From JBDREW01 sp043819385 (GTDB taxonomy: Bacteria > Patescibacteriota > Minisyncoccia > Minisyncoccales > GWA2-38-27), in assembly GCA_043819385.1 (NCBI GenBank), contig JBDREW010000024.1, forward strand, positions 1-36,650: DNA of 36,650 bases. Direction: 5' to 3'. The notes beneath the pieces are model-generated. The model worked only from the letters and a program-made list of their open reading frames with translations. It had not been told where the DNA came from and made no database searches. The first letter of the stretch is position 1, and each line of letters opens with the position of its first letter. The translations under genes and the position numbers were made by a program. Below, piece by piece: positions 8,211-16,013 of the stretch.

Positions 8211-8795
8211 TTAATAATGCACGAGATCAAGTTCTTTTTTAGTACTTATCAAAGTGCGAACTCGTTCTACTAAAAGAGCTATATCAAATGGCTTTTTAAA
8301 CATTTCATCTATTGATGATCTGTCAAAAGGGGTTGAACTATTATTATTAGGTAATAAAGCAATAATAATTATTTCAGAAAATTCTGTATTTCCGTGAAGA
8401 TTTTGACAAATTTGAAGTGCTTCAAATTTTCCAATTGAAAAATCAATAATAACACAATCTGGATGAAAAGATTTAGCTTGTATTCCAGCGTCAAATCCAT
8501 AAGTAGCTTTGCTTATTTTGAATGAATGTTTTATTGTCATTTCTTTTCTTATATTTTCAATTAAAACATTATCTTGAGAAATAATAAGAATTTTTGCCAT
8601 TGCTTCATCTTCTAAATCTCCTAATGGCATTCCATGTTCTTTGAGAAATTTAATTAAATGTATTCGTGGAATTCTTCTATCAGTGCGCCCAGGAATGCGA
8701 TATCCTTTTAAATATCCACTGTCAAACCATTTTGAAATAGTGCGTGAGCATACTTGGCAGATTTTTGCAGCTTGTCCAGTTGTGAAAACTTTCAT
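8211..8795 (-). CDS. DNA-binding regulator: MerR/excisionase-like HTH plus receiver-like domain
   Basis: The protein has 194 aa. Residues 1-60 form a helix-turn-helix of the MerR/excisionase class (FTTGQAAKICQVCSRTISKW, then RIPGRTDRRIPR and LIKFLKEHGMP). Residues about 68-185 look like a two-component receiver: AKILIISQDN, a hydrophobic strand with the candidate phosphoacceptor Asp in CVIIDFSIG, IIIIALLPNN, and a Lys in the conserved position of FKKPFD. The HTH comes first, the reverse of most response regulators. No histidine kinase is nearby. The RBS AAAGGAG precedes the ATG. Two perfect inverted repeats lie in the leader (8810-8866), a hint of autoregulation. The target is unknown. Confidence 0.75.
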   Translation of the reverse strand: MKVFTTGQAAKICQVCSRTISKWFDSGYLKGYRIPGRTDRRIPRIHLIKFLKEHGMPLGDLEDEAMAKILIISQDNVLIENIRKEMTIKHSFKISKATYGFDAGIQAKSFHPDCVIIDFSIGKFEALQICQNLHGNTEFSEIIIIALLPNNNSSTPFDRSSIDEMFKKPFDIALLVERVRTLISTKKELDLVHY

Positions 8796-8809
8796 AGTTT
8801 TCTCCTTTG

Positions 8810-8866
8810 AGACCTTTTTAAAGGTCTTTGTGAAAGTGCTGTCCCTTTTAGAGAAACCATTTCTCT
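8810..8866 (-). promoter_or_regulatory. Leader with two perfect inverted repeats
   Basis: AGACCTTT-TT-AAAGGTCT (8810-8827) and AGAGAAA-CCA-TTTCTCT (8850-8866) lie directly upstream of the RBS of the HTH/receiver gene. They could be operator sites for the regulator itself or hairpins in its 5'UTR. Confidence 0.6.
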
Positions 8867-8958
8867 GAACTTATTATATTTTTATCATTTTTTAAGAAAG
8901 GTATCAAGCATTAAATTATCAAGTATTAAAATTTAAAAATGTAGAAAAAAGCTGAAAA

Positions 8959-9008
8959 GAGACCCGACCTCCAAGGAGAGGGAAAAGTTTTAAGGGAGGT
9001 CGGGTCTC
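8959..9008 (+). repeat. GAGGTC hairpin repeat, copy C
   Basis: The arms GAGACCCGACCTC (8959-8971) and GAGGTCGGGTCTC (8996-9008) are exact reverse complements around CAAGGAGAGGGAAAAG-type spacer DNA. It lies downstream of cysS and upstream of the regulator leader. Confidence 0.9.
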
Positions 9009-9033
9009 GGGAGAGGAAAAGAGAAAATTTTAA

Positions 9034-10431
9034 TTATTTTTTAGTTATTATTGTTCCTTTGTCTGTATCTTTAATTTTATATCCTAATTTGATAATTTCT
9101 TTTCTTATATTATCTGATTTTTGCCAATTTTTTTCTTTACGAAATATTTCTCGTTTTTTAATAAGTTCCTTTATTTGTTTTGAAATTTCTAATTTTCCAA
9201 TTTTTTTAAAATCAATAATTCCAAAAATTTCATTTATTTTTCTTAAAAATTCTTTTATTTTTTTAGCTTGTTTTTTATTGATTAAGTTTTTATCAATTAG
9301 TTTATTAATTTTTCTAATAAAATTAAAAATAACTGCTAATGCTTTTGGAGTGTTAAAATCATCATCTAAATATAAATAAAAATCTTTTTCTGATTTTTGA
9401 ATTATATTTTCAAATTCTTTATTTGATTGATTTGATATTATAATAGCTTTTATTTTTCTTAAAAATTCTTCAATTTTTTCTAAACTATTTTTTGCATCTA
9501 TGATAGATTTTTCTGAGTAATCAATAGGGGAGTGCCATAAAGTTTTTAAAATTAAAAATCTTAAATATTTTGCAGGATATTTTTTGAGAAAGTCCTGAAT
9601 AGTTATAAAGTTGCCTAATGATTTAGACATTTTTTGTCCATTGATTGTTAAAAATCCAGTATGCATCCAAATATTTACCATTGGGGATTTTCCAGATATT
9701 GCTTCTATTTGGGCAATTTCAGCTTCATGATGAGGAAAGATTAAATCTCTTGACCCCCCATGTATATCATATTGATATCCAAATATCTTTTCAGTTATAG
9801 CAGTATCTTCAATATGCCAGCCAGGTCTTCCATCACCAAAAGGACTTTTCCATTTTGGGTCATCATCTTTATGAAATTTCCATAAACAAAAATCTCCTTT
9901 ATTTTTTTTATTTTTTGTTTCATCTATTCTTGAAACAGCATCTTGTGCCTGAGTGATTGTTCTTTTTGATAATTTCCCATAGTTTTTAAATTTACTAATA
10001 TCATAATAAATTCCATCTTCTATCTTATAAGCATATCCTTTATCTATTAGTTGTTTTATTTGTTGTATAATTTCTTTGATATAATCAGTTGCTTTGGCAT
10101 ATTTTGTCACGCTATCAATTTTTAATTCTTTCATATCTTTTAGATATTCTTTTTCAAAAAACTTTGCTAATTTTTCAGGACTTGTTTTTTGCTCTTTCGC
10201 TCTTTTAATTATTTTATCATCTATATTAGTAATATTTTGAAGATAAAAAACATCTAAGCCAATTTGTTTTAGATATTTAACAAAAGCATCAAAAGCAATG
10301 TATGTTCTGGCATGTCCGATGTGAGAATAGTCATATACAGTTGGACCGCAGACAAAAAGATTTATTCTTTTTGTCTTTAATGGCTTTAAGATTTCTTTCT
10401 TTTTAGTTTGAGTATTATATAGTTTAATCAT
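9034..10431 (-). CDS. cysS: Cysteinyl-tRNA synthetase
   Basis: The protein has 465 aa, class Ia, and charges tRNA-Cys. It carries FVCGPTVYDYSHIGHARTY with the HIGH motif and the first zinc ligand C28, the PGWHIED segment, FPHHEAEIAQ with the His and Glu ligands, and KMSKSLG. A lysine-rich anticodon-binding C-terminus (KKREIFRKEKNWQKSDNIR) is typical. In E. coli CysRS the second zinc ligand is Cys in WHIEC; here the aligned residue is Asp (WHIEDTAI), so zinc coordination is altered or lost. The start MIKLYNTQTKKKE is family-like. It is a single gene flanked by repeat-bearing intergenic DNA. Confidence 0.95.
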   Translation of the reverse strand: MIKLYNTQTKKKEILKPLKTKRINLFVCGPTVYDYSHIGHARTYIAFDAFVKYLKQIGLDVFYLQNITNIDDKIIKRAKEQKTSPEKLAKFFEKEYLKDMKELKIDSVTKYAKATDYIKEIIQQIKQLIDKGYAYKIEDGIYYDISKFKNYGKLSKRTITQAQDAVSRIDETKNKKNKGDFCLWKFHKDDDPKWKSPFGDGRPGWHIEDTAITEKIFGYQYDIHGGSRDLIFPHHEAEIAQIEAISGKSPMVNIWMHTGFLTINGQKMSKSLGNFITIQDFLKKYPAKYLRFLILKTLWHSPIDYSEKSIIDAKNSLEKIEEFLRKIKAIIISNQSNKEFENIIQKSEKDFYLYLDDDFNTPKALAVIFNFIRKINKLIDKNLINKKQAKKIKEFLRKINEIFGIIDFKKIGKLEISKQIKELIKKREIFRKEKNWQKSDNIRKEIIKLGYKIKDTDKGTIITKK

Positions 10432-10632
10432 TATTTAATTGTAGCATTAAAAGATTTCTTTTCAAATATTCAAAATTATGATAATCTTAAAGAGTTGGTA
10501 TTATTAAAATTAAAAGCGAAAAGCTAAAAGCGAAAAACCACAATTTAAAATTTAAAGAACTAAAAAAACTAAAAACAATTCAATTTTATTAGTATTATTG
10601 GTATGTTATTAGTATATTAGTATCGCTTTATT

Positions 10633-11250
10633 ATGAAAAAATCTGATATTTTAGCTCCTGTTATAATTGGTTTTGTAATTGCTGTAATATTTTTAGGAGT
10701 TTTAAAATTTTCTCCAGAATATCTTCCAGAACTTCCTGATACAATCACAAAATCAGCAGTATATTTGTTAATAATCTTTCCTGTTCTTTCAGTTCTTGGA
10801 GTTTTCATCGCTCAATTTTTAAGTAGAAAGTTTGAAGCTTTATTTCAATTAGCTAAATTTATATTAGTTGGCGCTTTAAATACTTTTGTTGATTTAGGAA
10901 TAATGATTATTTTATTAACTATCTTTGGTATTTCAGCTGGAATATTGTATTCAACTACTAAAGCATTTTCATTTGTTTGTTCAGTGATTAATTCTTACTT
11001 TTGGAATAAGTTTTGGACATTTGGTCAAAAAGAAACTGGAGTTGAAGCAAAGGAATTTGGTAAATTTTTCTTAATAGCTGGTACAGGGTTTTTAATTAAT
11101 GTTGGAATTGCTTCTCTTGTTGTTAATTTTATTGGCCCTCAGTTCGGATTATCAAAAGAAAAATGGGCATTAGCTGGTGCTTTCATAGCTATTATTTGTG
11201 TTTTTATGTGGAATTTCCTTGGATATAAATTTGTGGTATTTAAAAAGTGA
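10633..11250 (+). CDS. GtrA-like integral membrane protein
   Basis: The protein has 205 aa with about six membrane segments. The N-terminal part (residues 1-70) has two extra segments not in the core family. The GtrA-like domain starts at FQLAKFILVGALNTFVDLG and includes SVINSYFWNKFWTF and the final WNFLGYKFVVF. GtrA proteins are linked to flipping lipid-linked sugars for cell-surface glycan decoration. No glycosyltransferase is adjacent, so the substrate is unknown. The upstream 200 bp is AT-rich low-complexity DNA with repeated AAAAGCGAAAA-like motifs and no clear gene. Confidence 0.8.
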   Translation: MKKSDILAPVIIGFVIAVIFLGVLKFSPEYLPELPDTITKSAVYLLIIFPVLSVLGVFIAQFLSRKFEALFQLAKFILVGALNTFVDLGIMIILLTIFGISAGILYSTTKAFSFVCSVINSYFWNKFWTFGQKETGVEAKEFGKFFLIAGTGFLINVGIASLVVNFIGPQFGLSKEKWALAGAFIAIICVFMWNFLGYKFVVFKK

Positions 11251-11259
11251 GACACAGAT

Positions 11260-11400
11260 CTATACAGATTTTAGCAGATTAATACAGATATTATAATGAT
11301 AAATTTAGTTAAAAACATGGGTTAATACATATTTGAGTGGGTTAATATAGATATTATATTTATCCGCATAAATCAGTTTAAATCCGTGTAAATTAGTGTC
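11260..11400. repeat. Degenerate CAGAT/ATCCG-type simple repeats upstream of dnaX
   Basis: The spacer between gtrA-like and dnaX contains a set of near-repeats such as CAGATCTATACAGATTTTAG, TTAATACAGATATTATA, GGGTTAATA and ATCCGTGTAAATTAGTGTC. I recognise no gene in it. It resembles the degenerate interspersed CACAGATTACACGG-type repeats seen in many environmental genomes. Confidence 0.4.
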
Positions 11401-11401
11401 C

Positions 11402-12517
11402 ATGAATTTGGTTTTATACAGAAAATACAGGCCACAAAGTTTTTCTGAACTTGTTGGTCAAGAACATGTTGTTCAAACAATTACAAATGCTTTGTCGTCT
11501 AATACTACTTCTCATGCTTATTTGTTTTCAGGTCCAAGAGGAAGTGGAAAAACAACAATGGCTCGACTTTTGGCGAAATCAGTTAATTGTCAAAACAGAA
11601 AAGAAAATCAGTTTGAGCCCTGTAATAAATGTTCTTCTTGTTTGGAAATTAAAGCTGGAAGATCTTTAGATTTTGTTGAAATTGATGCAGCTTCACATAG
11701 AGGGATTGATGAAATAAGAGAATTAAGAGAGGGGATTAAGTTTGCTCCAACAAAAGAAAAATACAAAATATTTATTTTAGATGAAGCACATCAATTAACA
11801 AAAGAAGCTGTTAATGCGCTTTTAAAAATATTAGAAGAGCCACCCTCTCATGCTATTTTTATTTTAGCTACAACTGAAATTTATAAGATGCTTCCAACAA
11901 TTATTTCAAGATGTCAGAGATTTGATTTCAGAAAATTAACTTTAGATGAAATAACTAAACGACTTCAATTTATATCAGAAAAAGAAAAAGTGAAAATTGA
12001 TAAATCTGCCTTACAGATGATTGCTTTGAATTCATCAGGGGCAATAAGGGATGCTGAAAGTTTGTTAGATCAAGTGTTTGCTTTTGGAAGTTCTTTAAAT
12101 CAAGGAGGAATAATTCAAGCAGAGGATATAAAAGAGTTGCTTGGAATTGCAGATACAAATTTGATTAGTCAGTTTGTTGATTTTTTAGTTGATAAAAATC
12201 CAAATCAAGCAATTAATTTTTTAAATGAAGCATTTGAAAAGGGGAATGACCCTCAAGAGTTTAGCAAATCATTAATAAATTATTTAAGACAAGCATTGTT
12301 AGCGAAAATAAATCCTGACCCAATGAATCCAGTAATTCTTGGTTTAACAAAAGAAGAACAGGAAAAATTAAAAATACAATCAGACAAATTTGAAAATTTA
12401 GAACTTCAAAAAATTATTAATATCTTTATGGACGCGGAAAATAAAATAAAATATTCTTCAATCCCTCAATTACCATTAGAATTAGCCATTGTTGACATAA
12501 CCCACAAAGAATTGTAA
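11402..12517 (+). CDS. dnaX: DNA polymerase III subunit gamma/tau (short, gamma-like)
   Basis: From the ATG at 11402 (MNLVLYRKYRPQSF) the protein has 372 aa; a GTG at 11396 is the alternative start. It is the clamp-loader ATPase. Visible are RKYRPQSFSELVGQEHV, Walker A GPRGSGKTTMARLL, a zinc-binding set (C near NCQNRK, then C..C..C in CNKCSSC), Walker B LDEAHQLTKEA, LLKILEEPPSHAIFILATTE and the SRC motif ISRCQRFDF. The protein stops after clamp-loader domain III, so it lacks the tau extension that binds DnaB and the polymerase. tRNA-Gln follows 13 nt downstream. Confidence 0.93.
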   Translation: MNLVLYRKYRPQSFSELVGQEHVVQTITNALSSNTTSHAYLFSGPRGSGKTTMARLLAKSVNCQNRKENQFEPCNKCSSCLEIKAGRSLDFVEIDAASHRGIDEIRELREGIKFAPTKEKYKIFILDEAHQLTKEAVNALLKILEEPPSHAIFILATTEIYKMLPTIISRCQRFDFRKLTLDEITKRLQFISEKEKVKIDKSALQMIALNSSGAIRDAESLLDQVFAFGSSLNQGGIIQAEDIKELLGIADTNLISQFVDFLVDKNPNQAINFLNEAFEKGNDPQEFSKSLINYLRQALLAKINPDPMNPVILGLTKEEQEKLKIQSDKFENLELQKIINIFMDAENKIKYSSIPQLPLELAIVDITHKEL

Positions 12518-12530
12518 AACATAATTATTA

Positions 12531-12601
12531 TGCCGGGTCGTCTAATGGTAGGACACTAGGTTTTGGTCCTAGGTATTGGGGTTCGAATCCCTACCCGGCA
12601 G
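12531..12601 (+). tRNA. tRNA-Gln (anticodon TTG)
   Basis: The acceptor stem TGCCGGG/CCCGGCA has 7 bp, the anticodon stem CTAGG/CCTAG encloses loop TTTTGGT giving anticodon TTG, and the T arm contains GGTTCGAATCC. U1-A72 and discriminator G fit tRNA-Gln. CCA is not encoded. The accessory island starts just downstream. Confidence 0.95.
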
Positions 12602-12613
12602 TAAATTTAAATT

Positions 12614-12638
12614 AAAATATCCTTTGAGGATATTTTTT
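12614..12638 (+). terminator. Intrinsic terminator after tRNA-Gln
   Basis: AATATCC-TTTGA-GGATATT is followed by T6, 13 nt after the tRNA. Confidence 0.85.
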
Positions 12639-12647
12639 ATTTTACCC

Positions 12648-12742
12648 GAGACCCGACCTCCCCAAAACTTTTTTCTCTTTCCCTCCCCGAGGTCGGACCT
12701 CTAAAAAAACTTCCTCTCCCTCTCAAAGAGAGGTCCGACCTC
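12648..12742 (-). repeat. GAGGTC hairpin repeat, copy D (inverted, three arms)
   Basis: The arms are GAGACCCGACCTC (12648-12660), GAGGTCGGACCTC (12689-12701) and GAGGTCCGACCTC (12730-12742). The last two are exact reverse complements. The pyrimidine-rich spacers place this copy in the inverted orientation. It lies between tRNA-Gln and the restriction-like operon. Confidence 0.9.
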
Positions 12743-12811
12743 TTACTAGCTTATCTTTTTTTTAAAATCATACTTGAAAAAATCTCAATTCTTTGATATA
12801 ATAATTAAATT

Positions 12812-15800
12812 ATGAATAAAGATTTAACTTTTATTACAAATGAAGAAGAAGAAAATCTTTTAGAAAGATTTAAAGTTATCGTAAAAGATGTAGAGTTTTT
12901 TGATGTGCTGGTTGGATATTTCTATTCAAGCGGATTTCACGCTCTTTATAAATCCCTAGAGAAAACAAAGAAAGTTAGAATTCTTATTGGAATTAATACG
13001 AATAAAGAAATATTAGATTCTGTTGAAGATGTTAAGGTTTCAAAACAACAAGAACTATTATCCTCTCATTCTGAAGTTAAAGAAGCAGTTTCAGAGATAG
13101 TCGTAGATGATGCCAACAATTCTGAAGAGAGCAAGGAGGTAGATGAGGGAGTGGATAAACTTAGAGAATGGATCAGAAGTGGAAAGATTGAAATAAAAGC
13201 TTATCCATCAAGAAGAATTCACGCTAAGCTTTACATAATGTCTTTCAGTAAAGAAAAGAAAGATATCGGAAGAGTTATAGTCGGATCAAGTAATTTTACT
13301 CAAGCAGGTCTAGTAGATAACTTAGAATTTAATGTAGAACTTAGAAATAAATCTGATTACGATTTTGCTTTAAACAAATTTAACAATCTTTGGAAAGATG
13401 CAGTTGATGTGAGTAAGGAATATATTGAAACCCTTGATAATAAAACTAGGTTTAGTAAGAATATTACACCACATGAACTTTATCTTAAGTTTTTATATGA
13501 ATACTTTAAAGATGATTTAAGACAATCTGAAAAACTAATTTGTCAAAACAGGCCAGCTGATTTTAAAAAATTAGAATATCAGGAACAAGCAGTTCTAAAT
13601 GCTAAAAAAATCCTAAATGAATATGGGGGTGTTTTTATCTCTGATGTTGTTGGTCTAGGCAAGACGTATATCTCGGCTATGCTTGCAAGCGAACTCGATG
13701 GGGGAACTTTAGTTATTGCCCCTCCTATGCTTTTGGATTCAAACAATCCGGGATCTTGGAGGAATGTTTTTTTTGATTTTAAAGTATCTGGAGCTGAATA
13801 TGAATCAAGGGGAAAGCTAGATCAGATTATAAAAAGAGGAACGGATAAGTATAAGAATATTTTTATTGATGAAGCTCACTCTTTTAGAACAGAAACTAAT
13901 ATAACCTATGAAAAGTTAGCTCGGATTTGTAGAGGCAAAAGAGTTATCTTGGTTACAGCTACACCATTAAATAATTCTCCAAAAGATATTTTGAGCCAGA
14001 TAAAGCTTTTTCAAAAAGAAAGAAAGAGTACAATTCCTGGTCGGCCAGATTTGAAATTGTTCTTTTCTAGATTAGAAAAGAATGTAAAGAATTTAGATAG
14101 AGCTCAAGATTATAAAAGATATATTGAAATTACTAAAGAGAACGCTAAAGAAATTCGAGAGAAAGTTCTTAAGCACTTAATGGTTAGAAGAACTAGGTCA
14201 GAAATCGAAAAGTATTTTGGGGATGATTTAAAGAAACAAGATTTAAAATTTCCTGAAGTTGAGAAACCTAAAGAAGTATTTTATGAGTTAGATGATAACG
14301 AAGATAATATATTCAATAAAACAATTAAGCTTATAGTCAAAAATTTTAAATATGCTCGTTATACTCCATTACTTCCAGTTTATTACAATGGAGACATCAC
14401 TCAACCCGAAGTATTATCTCAAAGGAACATGGGAAGATTTATGAAAATCCTTTTAGTTAAAAGATTGGAAAGTAGTTTCTATTCTTTTAGAAAAAGTATT
14501 GATAGGTTTATTGTTTCTTATCAAAATTTTTTAGATGAGCTTGAAAGGGGAAATGTATATATTAGTAAGAAACATATAAATAAGATATTTGAATTTATAG
14601 AGAATGACGACGATAAAGCAATTCAAAGATTAATAGATCAAGAGAAGGCCGAAAAATATCCTAGTAAAGATTTTTCAAAAGAATTTAAAAAAGACTTAGA
14701 ATATGATTTAGAAATTTTAAAGGAAATAAAGAAGTTATGGAATGGTATTGAAAAGGATCCTAAGCTACTTAAGTTTATTGATATTCTTTCATCGGAGCCT
14801 GTTTTAAAAGAGAAGAAGAATAAGGTTATTCTTTTTACTGAATCAAAAGAAACAGCTGAATATTTAGCTAAAAATTTACAAGACAAATTTAAAGACGAAG
14901 TAATTTTATTCACTGGACAATCAGGAGCTTCGGTTCGTGAGAAAGTAATTGAAAATTTTGATGCTAAGGCAAGATTCCCTAAAGACGATTACAGAATACT
15001 TATAGCTACGGAAGTATTATCAGAGGGTGTTAACCTACATCGTTCTAATATAGTTATCAATTATGATATTCCTTGGAATCCTACTAGATTAATGCAAAGA
15101 GTGGGGCGTGTTAATAGGGTTGATACTAAGTTTGATAAAATCTATACCTTTAACTTTTTTCCAACTAAACAGGCCAATGATCAAATAAAACTTCAGGAAG
15201 CGGCAATGGCTAAAATAAATGCTTTCATAACGCTTCTAGGAGCCGATGCTAAACTTCTTATGGAAGGAGAAGCTATAGAGTCGCATGAATTATGGAATCG
15301 TTTAACTTCTAAAGATACAATAACTGGAGAAGATAACTCAGAAGAAAGTGATCTTAAATATTTACAGGCTATAAAAGAGATTAGAAAAAATAACCCAAAT
15401 TTATTTGATAGGATTATAAAATTGCCAAAGAAAGCACAAACAGCAAAAATGTATAAAGAGGATAGTAGCTCGCTTTTAACTTACTTTCGAAAAGGAAGCC
15501 TTCAGAAATTCTTTATAGCTGATAACAAAGGATCTCAAGAGTTGGACTTTAATTCTACAGCAAGATTATTAGAGGCTGACGTCGAAACAAAAAAGATTAA
15601 AAGAGGAAAGGATTTTTACGAGTTATTAGATATAAATAAAGAAGAGTTTAAATTTAGTACTATAGAGGATATGCCAGAAATGAAGAAAGCAAGAGGGAGA
15701 GATTCTTCTATGCAGGTATATAGAATATTAAAAGTAGTAGAAACAGATATAAGACAACTAACAGAGGAACAGAGAGATTATTATAAAAGAGTAATAAAAG

Positions 15801-16012
15801 AACTTAAAGAGGGGGGCTTACCAAAAGAAACAACAAAAAGAGTTCTTCAAGAATTAGACAAAATAAAGAATGAGCTTAATGCTTTAAAGGTTGTGGCAAT
15901 GTTAGAAAAGAATATCCCGGAAGAATTACTTAAAGAACATTTTGGTGGAAGTGCCGCCCGAACATCTGGTCCAAGGGAAGTTATCTTATCCGAATATCTA
16001 TTAAATAATTAA
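12812..16012 (+). CDS. PLD-family nuclease / SF2 (SNF2-like) helicase fusion
   Basis: The protein has 1066 aa. The N-terminal domain has a phospholipase-D-type nuclease motif: H137-x-K139 in RRIHAKLYIM, then GSSNFTQAGL near residue 157. The helicase core follows: Walker A VVGLGKTYISA (about 277-285), IDEAH (about 352-356), VTATPLNN (about 380), ATEVLSEGVNLH, and IPWNPTRLMQRVGRVNRV (motif VI, about 762-769). Between helicase lobes lies a long helical insertion (residues about 480-620). The C-terminal 250 residues are helical and unassigned. Its stop is immediately followed, one base later, by the methyltransferase start, so the two are coupled. By family logic it is the ATP-dependent DNA-cleaving arm of a restriction system. 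I infer target cleavage from the PLD motif; only one HxK motif is obvious, so the nuclease may act as a dimer. Confidence 0.88.
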   Translation: MNKDLTFITNEEEENLLERFKVIVKDVEFFDVLVGYFYSSGFHALYKSLEKTKKVRILIGINTNKEILDSVEDVKVSKQQELLSSHSEVKEAVSEIVVDDANNSEESKEVDEGVDKLREWIRSGKIEIKAYPSRRIHAKLYIMSFSKEKKDIGRVIVGSSNFTQAGLVDNLEFNVELRNKSDYDFALNKFNNLWKDAVDVSKEYIETLDNKTRFSKNITPHELYLKFLYEYFKDDLRQSEKLICQNRPADFKKLEYQEQAVLNAKKILNEYGGVFISDVVGLGKTYISAMLASELDGGTLVIAPPMLLDSNNPGSWRNVFFDFKVSGAEYESRGKLDQIIKRGTDKYKNIFIDEAHSFRTETNITYEKLARICRGKRVILVTATPLNNSPKDILSQIKLFQKERKSTIPGRPDLKLFFSRLEKNVKNLDRAQDYKRYIEITKENAKEIREKVLKHLMVRRTRSEIEKYFGDDLKKQDLKFPEVEKPKEVFYELDDNEDNIFNKTIKLIVKNFKYARYTPLLPVYYNGDITQPEVLSQRNMGRFMKILLVKRLESSFYSFRKSIDRFIVSYQNFLDELERGNVYISKKHINKIFEFIENDDDKAIQRLIDQEKAEKYPSKDFSKEFKKDLEYDLEILKEIKKLWNGIEKDPKLLKFIDILSSEPVLKEKKNKVILFTESKETAEYLAKNLQDKFKDEVILFTGQSGASVREKVIENFDAKARFPKDDYRILIATEVLSEGVNLHRSNIVINYDIPWNPTRLMQRVGRVNRVDTKFDKIYTFNFFPTKQANDQIKLQEAAMAKINAFITLLGADAKLLMEGEAIESHELWNRLTSKDTITGEDNSEESDLKYLQAIKEIRKNNPNLFDRIIKLPKKAQTAKMYKEDSSSLLTYFRKGSLQKFFIADNKGSQELDFNSTARLLEADVETKKIKRGKDFYELLDINKEEFKFSTIEDMPEMKKARGRDSSMQVYRILKVVETDIRQLTEEQRDYYKRVIKELKEGGLPKETTKRVLQELDKIKNELNALKVVAMLEKNIPEELLKEHFGGSAARTSGPREVILSEYLLNN

Positions 16013-16013
16013 T

